Assembly (NCBI GenBank): GCA_001986395.2
Contig: MQVO02000001.1
Span: forward strand, 2,604,001-2,668,000
Reading direction: 5' to 3'
Length of the DNA: 64,000 nucleotides
Source: Irpex lacteus
Taxonomy: Eukaryota > Basidiomycota > Agaricomycetes > Polyporales > Irpicaceae
The notes beneath the pieces are model-generated. The model searched no databases. It worked only from the letters and a program-made list of their open reading frames with translations, and was not told where the DNA came from. A program made the translations under genes and the position numbers. Position 1 is the stretch's first letter, and each line of letters begins with the position of its first letter. Shown in pieces: positions 25,369 through 37,018 of the stretch.

Positions 25369-25731
25369 ATGTACATCGATTAAATTGTCTTCGATAGATA
25401 TCTATACGTACACGGCGTATATTCATGTATCATCCCGATCGCGACCTGGAGAAGTCTATACAATGATATTGATACTATACCCCATGATGTCATGATGTTA
25501 TGCTTAAAACTGCGGGGCGACGTACACTCAATCTTACATGTTTATCTGTTGGCTTATCCCGTGCGATCTTGATGGGCGCCACAAGGCTTGCTGATCATAC
25601 CCACGTGGGTCAGCTTTAAGCTATGTGAGAACAAGATTTGGCGCGCGATCGCTCTGTGTTATCTCATCTCTGCTACGACTAGTACTTCGTCCGGTTTGCC
25701 TGCCCCCCGTGCTTCCTCTCATCATCCCGCT
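25369..25731. other. Promoter region of the KDZ transposase
   Basis: About 360 bases between the inner end of the left terminal repeat and the transposase ATG. It contains another palindromic CACGTG (inside ACCCACGTGGGT near 25600). No other feature seen. Confidence 0.45.
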
Positions 25732-28700
25732 ATGTCGACGAAAGCAAAGAAGATACGCGTTAACGCACGGATTAAGTCCACCACCAGCCGGCCGGGTGCG
25801 ATTTCCACCTTACGGAAGTCGCTGTCTCAGATAGCTGAGGAGCATCGTGTCGCAATGCAAAAGCGCACTGAAGCACTTAAAGGTAAGTTCGCATCTGCTC
25901 GAACAGATAGGGGGTATAGACTCATACTCCCATAGCGATGCCAGCAGATACTCGCGCTGTTATCAGTGCCATGGTGCAAGAGAATGGTGCAGAACCGGAC
26001 GAAGTGACCTGGGGACCGCACGATGGTGTGACGGCGGAGGAGGAAGACTGGATGGAATTGGACGAGAACGAGGATCCCTTGGACGCATCACATGAAGGAG
26101 GGGAGTATGCAGATAGTGTTCGTATCCTCATATCCGAAATCACTACCGCGCGGTAAGTCCCAGTCAGTTTGTGAATAACTGACTATTCATTCATTTCAAT
26201 ACTCGCAGGCGTCCTGGAGGAGCATCCTCTGGTGCTCGAACTCGACGCGAGCGGCTTGCAGCCTTGAGGCAGAACTGGGAAGATCAGATGCCCCAACTCG
26301 TCATGGCCTACTTAGCGTGGAAGCACCCATCATCGACGTGTTCTCAGCACACCATCCCGACGAGTGACTCCAGCAATATACCGACCGACGCTCACTGCCC
26401 TCACGACAACACAGGTTCTGCTGCACCAATAGCGTCCGAACCGCCTGTTACTGAAGATACAGTGCGGTACTTCGATGTTACTGCAATACAGAGTCATAGT
26501 AGGTTCGTTATATCCTGTGATCACACTATTTTATTAATACTGTATAGAACGCTGCAGGATGTCGTTTTTGCAGCGCTCTGGGCAGCCAGCGAACGTTTCG
26601 CTTATCCATAAAGGTTTCCTTGGGTGTTCACCCATAAACCCGGCCTTTGCTATCGATCTTGACACTCTCGAACTTTATCACCGGCTGCGACGCAGGCACC
26701 CTCGGCTAGGAATCCAAGCAATGGCACGCGCCCTGTGTGATGTTCATGAAGTAAGTCCCTCGGATTCAATATGTTGTAGGTATCTATTTTAATATCACTA
26801 GGTCAACTACCTTGACTCGTATCGAGAGCAATTTTCCATCGCGTTCGATGCGTATTTGGACGTCCTACGGCGAGTTCAGCGTGAGGTCGATCGTGCACTG
26901 CGCCGGGATACTCCGAACTGGCGTATCAAGAACGCGTGCCCCTGCTGCAATTACGAGGTATGTATCTATTTTGATCTATGGTACACTGATACATATTGTT
27001 TACAGCTCAAGAACGAGCCACCGCTCAAGCCAAAACGCTTGTCTGCGATGGATGGGAATAACTCGGCGAAGCGCGTCGCAAGCGCTGCCCTTGTAGATTT
27101 CGCCTCCTTCGATAGCGATTATCTCTTATCGCGCGATGAAGTCGATCGATTCAAGGATGAAGTGAAAGGTCGCAAACGTAAGGATGCTGACAAACGTGGA
27201 GGCAGAGCGGCGAACCGTGAGGTAAGGGTGTTATTCTAGTATCGGTACCTCTGACTGACTGCACAGTACTAGCAGCCTAGCTCTGAGTCCGAGTCTGACT
27301 GCGAGGCGAACGATGCACCATGGGTACCCGACGGTTCAAAACCTGGCGACGTGACCGACGGACAAACGAATACGACATCCTGTACCGAGAACTGGAAGGC
27401 CTCCGCGGACGAGCATCAGAAGAAAGCACTCGACATCTACCATCAAACAGGAATCTTCGGGATCGCGTGCCGTCATCATATCATCGAAAAATTCTGCGAG
27501 ATGATAAGGAGCGGCGAACTGTACGTTGTCTATATTGGCGTAGTGTTGATCGCGATCTGACTTGCATACAGCGCAAAGTATCCCCTTGCTATTACAAACC
27601 ACATCATGGACGCTCATGACGACAACGATATAGCGATCGGTTACGACATAGGCTGCGCGTTCACTGGAACGGCCAATCGCAGCTCGCTCGGTCCTCGCAT
27701 AAAATCCCGAAACTTATCGTTCGTCGTAAACGCCTTCCACGGATATGCACACAATCGTCTATGCCAGACGAACTTCCACATACTTTACAAGCCCGGATGT
27801 GGTATTGAAGATCTTGAGACAATGGAGCGCGTATTCTCGGCATCCAACAATGTCGCGCGTACCATTCGATACGCTTCGCAGTTCCATTGGGCGCAAGCTT
27901 TGGACTTGCACTTCAAACAGTGGGATGAAGAGAAGTACTTCGAGCTCAGTAAGTTGATTCTGTCTGCACGCGAGTAAAGCTAACATTGCTCGACGCTCGT
28001 AGGTAAATTCTTGTACAACAACTATCGACAGGCACTCGACATCATCAAGAACTATACGCCGGAGGTGGAACGACTGAAGGCGGCGCTTCAAATCACTGAC
28101 GACGATATCGAGCAGTGGCTTCATGAGGAACGGGAGTTCCTGACGAATTTGAAGGACGAGCCAGAAGAGCGTGTGCTGGAAATCTCGTATGTGGAGGCCC
28201 TGCAGGCGCGAGATAAGGCGGAGTAAGTGGTTTCCTACTGGCGAGGGAACCGTGACTCTATTCGCTAACTCAATGCAGTGCGATCTTGCAAGACGCTGAA
28301 GATAGATTTCGCATAGAAGTACCTGTCAGAGAGGTGGGAGATCGGGAGCGTAATACAGCTGCAACGACCAAGATTGAAATCGCGCGACGTCATGCCCTAC
28401 ATGCGATGGCTATCGCCATCCGGTCCGTGAACGATCTCGAACTAAAACTCAATATTGCAGAAGCCTGGACTCCGCAACACCCGAAGTATCAAGAGACGCT
28501 ACGCTACATGCATGCACGACAGTTCCATCGTGCGCTCAACAAGGTACAACAGCTAGTCGTTCAACGGTTGCTAGAAATGACGAAAGTTAACGCATCCGGT
28601 ATGAGTAAGTGACACTTTACGACTACCCATACTACTTCTGAAGTTTGTTAGGTTACAAGCTTCGTACGTCGATCGGAAAGGCGATGAAGACTCGTAGCAA

Positions 28701-29526
28701 AGCCATTCGAACGGCTCTGAAGAAGTACAACGCCCTCGCATCGAAAATGGATCCCCCGGCGCCGATCCTTCAGTGGAAGGATGTGATGAACTACGCCTTC
28801 ATATCCGAATTTGATCTCCTCCATCATGCTTATTCACATAAAGATATATCACAGCGTCCATGGGCATTGCAGATGAATCGAGAAATTGCCGCAAAGTATC
28901 ACAAGATCAAGTGCGCACGAGACGAGATTGTACGATTGAATATCGAGTGTCGGCAACTACAGACTCATATACGCGACGAAGAGGCGTGGTATCTTCGCAT
29001 CGCTGAAGAACTCGCTCACGACTCTCCCCTCTTGGCAGCCGAAGTCCGCAGGGCATACAAAAACCGTCGCCGTGTGAATAGGGTACATCAAGTACGCCTC
29101 GAGGCCATCTACTCCCTTAACGGTTTTACGGGGCTGGCCGTTCCCGGAGTACGTCTCGAGGAACCGGTCATGGCACAGAATCCTCAGCATGTACCGGGCA
29201 ACGCTCAAGATCCGCACAACGACAACAGAGGCGTTGGCGACCCACAGGAACAACTACTTGACGCACGGGGACCACTTGACATGGACATTGACGCAGCCGA
29301 AGCAAATGACAATGCGCAACTACCATTAGGGCCGATGGAAGAGATGGAAAGGGCGGCAGTTCGGGAAGACATACTGGGTCGGCGTGATGATTTGGAAGTG
29401 GCCGAGGATGAGGAGCTCAACGGTGAGATGGAAATTATTAACGACTTTGTCGAACAGTTAGCCATAGAGCCGGTTGAGATGCGAAGAGGAGTGCCTGTAC
29501 ATATGATGAATAGATTCCGTCTATAA
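25732..29526 (+). CDS. KDZ transposase with CxC1-type cysteine cluster
   Basis: DNA transposase expected to cut and paste the surrounding element in the nucleus. The start at 25732 (MSTKAKKIRVNARIK) is followed by about twelve exons whose borders I checked in frame, among them 25732-25882, 25936-26152, 26209-26498, 26548-26750, and so on to the stop at 29524-29526, giving a protein of roughly 1,000 residues. GFLGCSPINPAFAIDLDTLELYHRLRRRHP (landmark ELYHRLRRRHPRLG) and NACPCCNYE mark the CxC cysteine-cluster region. The catalytic RNase-H-like core has LSAMDGNNSAKR, AIGYDIGCAF and LETMERVFSASNN, which supply plausible Asp-Asp-Glu residues, plus NAFHGYAHNRLCQ. The C-terminus is helical and acidic. 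No stop or frameshift was found, so the gene looks functional. Confidence 0.92.
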
Positions 29527-29603
29527 ATCTTGTTTCTCAGTCGTTGTTACGGTGCAGTATATTGGATGTGAATTCGAACGATACAAAGTGTCTGACACAC
29601 AAC

Positions 29604-30602
29604 GCCAGTTAGCCTTGAGATTACAGACCAGGTTTCGATGACTTGTGATCAAAGCTTGGGCGGCTTCGAGCATCAATCCTCGTGGTGGTCTAGACATGTT
29701 GATCAGAGGACTCGGGCATCGCGACCCGACTGCGCGCTCGCTGTCAAACATCGATCAGATGTGCTCGTCACTGTCTAAATTGCCGTCAACGTTGCCTTCG
29801 CGCGTGTGCTCATCGACACCGACATTCGAATCGACAGAACGCTACCCTGCCACCAATATTGCATCCCTTCCTCCCGTTTTTTGCAGGTAGCTTTAATACA
29901 TGGATAGTTTTATGTACACAAAGTGTCCTTATTTTTACAGTGGCCAGATCTCGCATACCGCTGCAGATCTGGGCTGGCCACACTACTGTAAGTACGAGTA
30001 ACACATGTTACACTTCTCCTCTCTCTTAGATATCTTGCACAACTCGCACAGCAATAGTATAGTACATTATTCCGACTTGATACCGTCGTTTTGAGTGATC
30101 GATGACATGGTATAGCATGCAACCAATGTTCACACTGGAGGAGTGAATCGGCAATGAATACGCAGCTTAATAAATGATCAGCGGTCTTTAACATAGTCTA
30201 ACATACACCTACATGTACTTTGAGGGGCCCGATCGTCTCCCTGTTTGATGTATGCTATAGACGAGACGTGTTTTCCTTCTGGCCCACCCATGACACAACA
30301 TGCCTGCTAGAGGTCTACACACAACGTGCGGGGCTCGAGAAACTTTGTCGTCGTAAGGAAGAACATCTAAAATAATTGTTCTAGGTCTGTTCGCGTTGCC
30401 CGCCAAGTCGAGAGTACTTGCAGGTTGCGACCAAGATGGGCGCGCCTCAAGTGTGTACCAAAATACCCTCAATCGTCTTATATAAGTTCGTACAATGAAG
30501 CGGGACAAAAAGTAAGCTTAGAGCCATGAAGTAGATATATTATATGTACTAGCCCGCACTTGAGTTTGAGCCAAATGGTGTTCTAGAGATAGAGATACAT
30601 TG
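29604..30602 (+). repeat. Left arm of internal ~1-kb inverted repeat
   Basis: Begins GCCAGTTAGCCTTGAG, 77 bases after the transposase stop. It is the reverse complement of 30690-31689. Similarity is nearly perfect at the outer part and declines towards the centre, with a distinctly diverged patch near 30340-30400. Matching open frames on both arms are mirror images and do not look like genes. Confidence 0.85.
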
Positions 30603-30689
30603 AACGATGTTGCGAAGAGGCGTTTGGAACGGTACTGAATCAGAACTCGCGCTTCAATTACAGTGCAAACACAATGCTCTACACTCGTC

Positions 30690-31689
30690 CCGATGTACCT
30701 CGACAACTAACTCACCATTTGACTCGAAATAAAGTGCGGAATAGTACATATAACATGTCTACTTTACGGCTCTAAGCTTACTTTTTGTCCCGCTTCATTG
30801 TACGAACTTATATGAGACGATTGAGGGTATTTTGGTACACACTTGAGGCGCGCCCATCTTGGTCGCAACCTGCAAGTACTCTCGACTTGGCGGGTAACGA
30901 AAACAAGCTTATAATCATTATTTTAGATGTTCTTCTTCACGACGACAAAGTTTCCCGAGCCCCGCACGTTGTGTGTAGACCTCTAGCAGACATGCTATGT
31001 CATGGATGGGCCAGGAGGAAAACACGTCTCGTCTATAGCATACATCAAACAGGGAGACGATCGGGCCCCTCAAAGTACATGTAGGTGTATGTTAGACTAT
31101 GTTAAAGACCGCTGATCATTTATTAAGCTGCGTATTCATTGCCGATTCACTCCTCCAGTGTGAACATTGGTTGCATGCTATACCATGTCATCGATCACTC
31201 AAAACGACGGTATCAAGTCGGAATAATGTACTATACTATTGCTGTGCGAGCTGTGCAAGATATCTAAGAGAGAGGAGAAGTGTAACATGTGTTACTCGTA
31301 CTTACAGTAGTGTGGCCAGCCCAGATCTGCAGCGGTATGCGAGATCTGGCCACTGTAAAAATAAGGACACTTTGTGTACATAAAACTATCCATGTATTAA
31401 AGCTACCTGCAAAAAACGGGAGGAAGGGATGCAATATTGGTGGCAGGGTAGCGTTCTGTCGATTCGAATGTCGGTGTCGATGAGCGCACGCGCGAAGGCA
31501 ACGTTGACGGCAATTTAGACAGTGACGAGCACATCTGATCGATGTTTGACAGCGAGCGCGCAGTCGGGTCGCGATGCCCGAGTCCTCTGATCAACATGTC
31601 TAGACCACCACGAGGATTGATGCTCGAAGCCGCCCAAGCTTTGATCACAAGTCATCGAAACCTGGTCTGTAATCTCAAGGCTAACTGGC
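30690..31689 (-). repeat. Right arm of internal ~1-kb inverted repeat
   Basis: Reverse-complementary partner of 29604-30602, ending CTCAAGGCTAACTGGC. The spacer between the arms is only about 90 bases, so single-stranded DNA or a read-through RNA could fold into a ~1-kb hairpin. I see no target-site duplication around the pair. Confidence 0.83.
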
Positions 31690-31811
31690 TCCCACCGCCA
31701 GACCATGTTTAACGAAAAATCCCGCAACACATATCATTCGCCGCTCATGCGACGAATATTGAACATTGAACGTCGACCGCGACGTTACAGGCGTTGAGTA
31801 GTTCATTTGTC

Positions 31812-33525
31812 ATGACCACAGCTGCTTCCTCACCGAATCTACCTCGCGTTTCTGCTCGAGCTTTGTACGCACCTCCAGCACTGCGGACGTTTGCCCAACT
31901 GCATGGAGTGCAGAGCTCTCGAGACATCGCTTTCGAGCGGTTTCGTCAACGGCTCAATCTTCATAAACTTGTCGACTATCCACCACCGCATCAACTGCAC
32001 CGACATTTCTTAACGGAAACTCGAGATCGCGAGCTCGCTACATGCGAGGCTGTTGAGGACATCTGTGATGCGGTAAGTTGCAAAGACGTATATAATCCAG
32101 AGATTCCGGCTTACCTCGTTACAGGTCGCTGGCATGGATTTCACGTCGGACGTCCTATTCATTGGGTTTGTGATACGACCCGAATGGGACCTCTCTGACT
32201 CGCTCGACCCGTTGAGGATTGAGGTCGAGCAAATCGCCTCGCATCACTTTCGACAACACCCAAAGTACCAAGACGTCGCCGATGGTCTTTGTGAAACTAT
32301 CCAGCAGAACATCGCGTTCCCTCACATCTATACCTATCACCAACGCCTTCGATCAGTGACCCCCGGGTTTGGCTACGCGGTGGATTCAGCAACACGCCGA
32401 ATCCGCGATAATGAGATACGTCTCGCCACTGGTGTTACCCCCCCGCAGGGAGTGGATGTCACTCGGGGAATCGTCTCTACTGGTAAGTGTTGACTGCCCA
32501 TCCGTGCTTGAATTACCGCTTATGCTTGCCGGTAGCTTTCCAGGAACCAGTGGCCGCTTCGCCTACACCGGGGCCTCCTCGTACTTCGAGCAGTAGCGGC
32601 CCTACGCGTGAAGCTGAAGACAACAACTCGCCAGCTGCCACCATGCCAGACACGACAACCGCACGCCGGATAGGAACAAGCATCACCGCAATCACTAGAC
32701 CCCGACCTGCGACAGAGGTCGTGGCTGTACAGTTGCCCAGCGGCTCGAGACGTTACGTGCGCCGTCTGATAGGGCAGCAGCCGCAAGTACCCACCCCAGC
32801 TACAAACCTCAGTGCACCAAACCTAGCAACTCAAGTTTCGCAACTAGCTACCAATTTCAGTACAAGTTCGATGCACGAACGTGAGTAGCCATGGCTTTCG
32901 CACTGATATATGCTGAACGTTCCTGGGACCAACAGGGACCACCCCTCTGACTCGTCCCGCTAGGGCCTCCACACGGGGCCGCCATAGCACGAGACTTCCT
33001 ACGGCGGTGCACCACGCACCCACTCCTCCCGGGCCAGCTGTAGGGCTACCAGGGCCTATCGACGTGCCGGACTCGGACTCGGACAACAGCAGCGTCGAGA
33101 TACTCGACAACACGGACTCAGACGAAGCGCACCAGCTCTCAGACCTTGAAAGCTGGGTGCAAACACCAGATGGATCAACGCCTGGTCAAACATCACGCCG
33201 TCATGATGATAATACCGCAGCTTCCGCCCATCCAGTGCCGGATGAACCCCCTCCAGAGTACACCGAGTATCTTCAGCCAACAGTTCAGTCATTCGGCTTC
33301 CATCCTGATGTCGCCGAATTTCTCTCAGGGCGCAACTTGTCTTCGACAGGCCTTGCGAGAATTGATACAACGCTGAATTGCCATCTGAATGATTGGGTGC
33401 TCGGGTTTGAAGAAGCAGGCCTTAGCACGGCCGACGCGCAAAGACTGCGCGCGATAGTTACTCGGTCTCTGTCCGACCTCTCGAGGGCTGCTTTGCTAAC
33501 AGCATGGGCGGCGGTGGACAATTAG
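31812..33525 (+). CDS. KDZ-element cargo protein 1, proline/serine-rich, possible SUMO-binding motif
   Basis: Four exons, 31812-32072, 32125-32482, 32536-32880 and 32936-33525, joining in frame to about 517 residues. I do not recognise a known domain. Residues 1-210 are a compact, charged region (HPKYQDVADGLCETIQQN, HIYTYHQRLRSVTPGFGYAVD). The middle is Pro/Thr/Ser-rich and disordered. An acidic stretch around DSDSDNSSVEILDNTDSDE holds the core VEIL flanked by Asp/Glu/Ser, the pattern of a SUMO-interacting motif. The last ~90 residues look helical (HPDVAEFLSGRNLS; LSTADAQRLRAIVTRSL). Position between the transposase and the third gene inside the element makes it transposon cargo. Function unknown; a DNA- or chromatin-associated helper is an inference only. 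Confidence 0.78.
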
Positions 33526-33748
33526 TAGAGCTGAGAATAGTTTCATGGGCTGTAGCATCTGTATGATATGACAAAGAATGAGGATTGATTCAATAAGAGT
33601 ACAAGATGGAGGGGTGGCCCTAGTAGTATGCCGCCAGTCTCTAATGTACATGCAATGAGTGTGATCACGTGCGTTACTGATGGGAGGGTGAAAACTGCCA
33701 TCTCCTAACGAGCTACCCTTCCCTGTCACTATTGCAGGTGTGTTGAGC

Positions 33749-35323
33749 ATGTCGGAACCCGAGCAGCCTCGCAGACACGCTACTCAATCCTCCCAGTCGA
33801 AGGCGGCGGCGAAGGCGCGCACTGCCCTCATTCAACAGAAGCTCGAAGATCTGCTGACGGACGTCTTCACTCGCTTAGGCGAGATAGCTGAGGAAACCGA
33901 TAAGTAAGCAATCATATTGAAGACACGTATTACTACAGGGTGTACTCACATTTGATTAGAACTGTGGGACATCTTTCGATGATGTTTTTCCAGATCCACA
34001 ACATCAAAGACAACGAGCGTGAGGTCAACGACTTCAATGCTCTCGTGAAGCGCACTATCAAGGATCTCAAAGAAGAAGGTTAGCATGTATTCGATAATAT
34101 TCGTAGCTAGCTTGCTCACCGTAGAATCATGAAGGCCATCCGTTGTGGGGCAGGAGGACATTGGGGATTGTCTCGAAAGAAGTTGCAAAATCCGGGAAGT
34201 GGAAAGTCACGCCGGAGGAAGAGTTGGAGGAAATGAGGGAGGAGTGCCGTGCGGACAAGGCGGCCAAGATCGTGCGCCTGAGTGACAAGGCTATTGGGAG
34301 GGAAATCGATAAGGTGATGAGTAAAGTCGAGGCAGAGGTATGCCACAGCGCACGGAGTCCTCGATAGCTACCAACCGCTGACAATGTGCATCAGATTTCT
34401 GGTTTACATAACCGAACCGGCATGGAGTATATGGTACTCTGCTTGCATTCCAAGGTGACGGACACTTGGCCGACGCGTGTCTTTACTTCAGGCCGCGTGA
34501 AGTTTGGGCTTGAGAACCTTCACAAGCAAACCGACGATACGTTTGCCCTCAGGCTCCAAGGATTCATGATATCTGGAGTAACAGGCAAGCACAGCAAACA
34601 CGTATTGTATACCCGAAGACTTACCTTACTACATTGCGCATTAGGTGCCATCAAGGCGATCAAGTCGAACGCCTTAGTGGAATTGCGTACCATGATCCGC
34701 GACGACGTGACGACATCCTTGCGTACGTTCTGGTTCAAAACTTTTCATCAAGCTGCATGCTTACTCGTGACGTAGATGAGGTACTCACCAGAGAACACGG
34801 CATCTCTCAGAACAAGCTGCCTCGTGCGCCGTGGGCCCGCTATGAGAAGTTCGTCATTCAGTACGGGGTGGAGTTGAAAGAGTGGCCTGAGCCCGGCGGT
34901 GTATGCAACCCATCGAAGTTGACAAGTACCGCCAGACTTACAAGGGTAAAGAATGCGCTTGACTCGGGCGAATGTCGCTGGGTAGTCCTGTCACAGGAAG
35001 AATGGGATGCTAGGAAGATGGCGGCAGAGAAGGGTAAGGGGAAAGGCCGGGCATCTAGTACAGACGACATGGAGATCGATGAGGACAGCAACGAAGAAGA
35101 AGAGGAACAAGGCCAGGGACAAGGCAGCAGCCTTCCCTCGCTATACCCACCGTCATTTGCACCCATGCTTAACCAGCCGCTCGACCTCCTTGCCTTCAAC
35201 AACTTTGGCCCTTCTGCGATGGTCGCTCCTAGCTTCCAGCCCGAGCTCGATCCCAATCTTCCGTGGGATTCTAGCTTCCTGTTCACGGAAGGCAGTTCAC
35301 AAGGCCCTAGCTGGGCCAGTTAG
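33749..35323 (+). CDS. KDZ-element cargo protein 2, unrecognised
   Basis: Multi-exon gene from MSEPEQPRRHATQ to the stop at 35321-35323, roughly 390 residues. I recognise no characterised domain. The N-terminal part is helical (QQKLEDLLTDVFTRLGEI, then VNDFNALVKRTIKDL), possibly coiled. A central globular region contains NRTGMEYMVLCLHSKVTD and LRLQGFMISGVTGA. It is followed by RAPWARYEKFVIQYGVELKEWPEPGG and GECRWVVLSQEEWDARK, and then a very acidic tract and a Pro/Leu/Phe-rich tail that could be an activation-type region. One intron (34585-34644) uses a GC donor (ACAG|GCAAGC), which is the standard non-canonical type. Open throughout. A regulatory or DNA-associated role in the element's life cycle is only inferred from location. 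Confidence 0.76.
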
Positions 35324-36007
35324 AGCGTCGTCGAGAGTCGTGGTGGAGGATGTGAGAGAAGAGGAAGTTATCGACCCTGACTATTATCCCATCACGGGTG
35401 GTTTGAGGACATCTTTCTCACGTCTTACGCCGGTCCGAAACTATGTTCGATACATGTTTGTCAATTGAATATGCTACCTATGCTCATACAAAATACAATC
35501 GGTCGCTTGTAACTTTGCTTAACGCGTGCTGAGAACTTGTACTTAGAGCTATGTACTGAGATTGATCAATATTCGCTCACCAAGTGGCTCGACACGATCG
35601 AGATATTCGATCGATCATATTTCCCCGCTGATGGCGGGGCAGCATGACGATATACGAGATGCTCACGTCAAGTTGGCAGTAATTATCGCTGAGTGTTTGA
35701 GGGATTGATGGAGAACCATTAATCATAGTAGCTATAGCAATGTATTCTGTGTCGTCATATTGCACAGTGAAGGATACTACTTATAACGAGATACTTACAT
35801 GCGAAGCCTTTGTGGCGCCAGACGCCGGAGCCTTTGATGGTGGCAAGTATGCCGGCGGGATCGCAGGCCAAGATCTATCTGAAGATATAATCGTGAGACA
35901 ACACTGACCGCCGCCATATATAAAGTGTCGTGTATGCGTTACACTACGGTAAGCACATTGTATATCCGGCAAGCCATGATAGGTACTACACAGCAGGAGG
36001 TACGTAC
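35324..36007. other. Non-coding region before the right terminal repeat
   Basis: About 680 bases inside the element between cargo gene 2 and the right terminal inverted repeat. Short open frames lack support. Nothing else recognised. Confidence 0.45.
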
Positions 36008-36686
36008 GATATACAACGAGCTAAGGCGGCGGGACGTCGATGAGGCGGGCGGGGAGTACTGTGACGCCGCGGTCATCAGCGACAGACAACGACAGGCTGG
36101 TATAACACGTGGTATCAGGGGCCGGCGGCGCTTCCGTCCTGTGCGCTGTGAGCTGCTTACATCAGAACTGTACAGTTTACCACGTGGGCATGGCAGCGTG
36201 CGCAGGCAGAGCACCCGGCGCGAGGGCCGGGGCCCTCGGGCACTGGGGAAGCAAGCCCGGGACATGAGATACCAAGGGACAGGGCACTCGATTACATAAG
36301 ATGACATATCGCACCGGACTGTGAGTAGCTTACATCAGAACTATACAGTACCTGCACGTGGCACGTGTGCCTGGTGACAGGAATATGGTGAGGAAAAGCG
36401 CTGGCGGTCTAGGTCTCCTCGGGGATCGGGGAAACAAGCCGGCGGTACGTAGAAAACCATCCCGCCCCGACTTGGGCGGGAGACTGGCGGGAATGGCTAC
36501 CGGCATCTCTCGGCACAACGCCAGGCTACTAGACGGCGGCGGGCACCTTAGAGCTGGGCGGCAAGAGCAGGCTGAGACCTGGTCTGAGACCTGGTCTGGG
36601 ATTTGGCAGAGGCTGAGGCTAATAGGCTCGGCGGCACGCAACGGCAGGCAAGGCTAATTAACAAGTGATTTGGTGTTACACAGGAG
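36008..36686 (-). repeat. Right terminal inverted repeat of the KDZ element (679 bp)
   Basis: Mirror of 24690-25368, ending CACAGGAG next to the target-site duplication. Every segment I compared matches the left repeat exactly. Confidence 0.88.
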
Positions 36687-36694
36687 GTCGGGGC
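36687..36694. repeat. Right 8-bp target-site duplication
   Basis: GTCGGGGC, identical to 24682-24689. Sequence downstream (GTCCTTTC...) continues as in the empty paralogue after 16888 (GTCTTTCC...). Confidence 0.88.
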
Positions 36695-37018
36695 GTCCTT
36701 TCAAGTTCAATTCGTCGGTGGAGGGTCGGTGGTCCGAGTCAGCGGCGCTCTTCAGCGCCCAGCTTGAAAGTACCCTTTGCCTTGACCACCATGCACGCTG
36801 TCGTTCTCTCTGTCGCTTGCAGCACGAAGAATATGGCTACAGGCGGAGCGTTATGACATGTAACAGCCCTCTTGGCTTCGTCACGCAATTTCGTGCTATG
36901 ATCACGGCGACATCCAAAACATCACGAATTGTTTCCGTTCTCCATGAATGGATGTCGTACAGCGAGCTCGCGCACCTCGACAATCTTCGTTCTTGCCAGC
37001 TCATATGTACCCACAGCT

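Larger units (their letters stand above)
24690..36686 (+). mobile_element. Complete KDZ (Kyakuja-Dileera-Zisupton) DNA transposon, ~12.0 kb
   Basis: The element starts CTCCTGTGTAAC and ends with its reverse complement. It has 679-bp terminal inverted repeats of equal length, is flanked by an 8-bp direct duplication, and carries on its plus strand a KDZ transposase (25732-29526) plus two other intact genes (31812-33525 and 33749-35323). An internal pair of ~1-kb inverted arms occupies 29604-31689. Eight-bp duplications are what is known for the Zisupton/KDZ group. The apparently identical terminal repeats and open genes indicate a recent, possibly still active insertion. It lies between an oxygenase pseudogene and the promoter of DUF202 copy 2. 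Confidence 0.9.

Noticed and set aside
24719..25383. Long open frames of about 100 codons on both strands
   Set aside because: They lie entirely within the left terminal inverted repeat and recur identically at 35939-36657. They come from the GC-rich repeat and have no splice context or protein similarity.
29645..31648. Mirror-image open frames (for example 29645-29890 and 31403-31648)
   Set aside because: They are copies of each other produced by the internal inverted repeat. No introns, similarity or consistent coding bias.
24690..36686. Interpretation as a virus, Starship or retroelement
   Set aside because: There is no reverse transcriptase, integrase, tyrosine recombinase or capsid-like gene. 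The transposase motifs, terminal inverted repeats and 8-bp duplications fit a KDZ DNA transposon.
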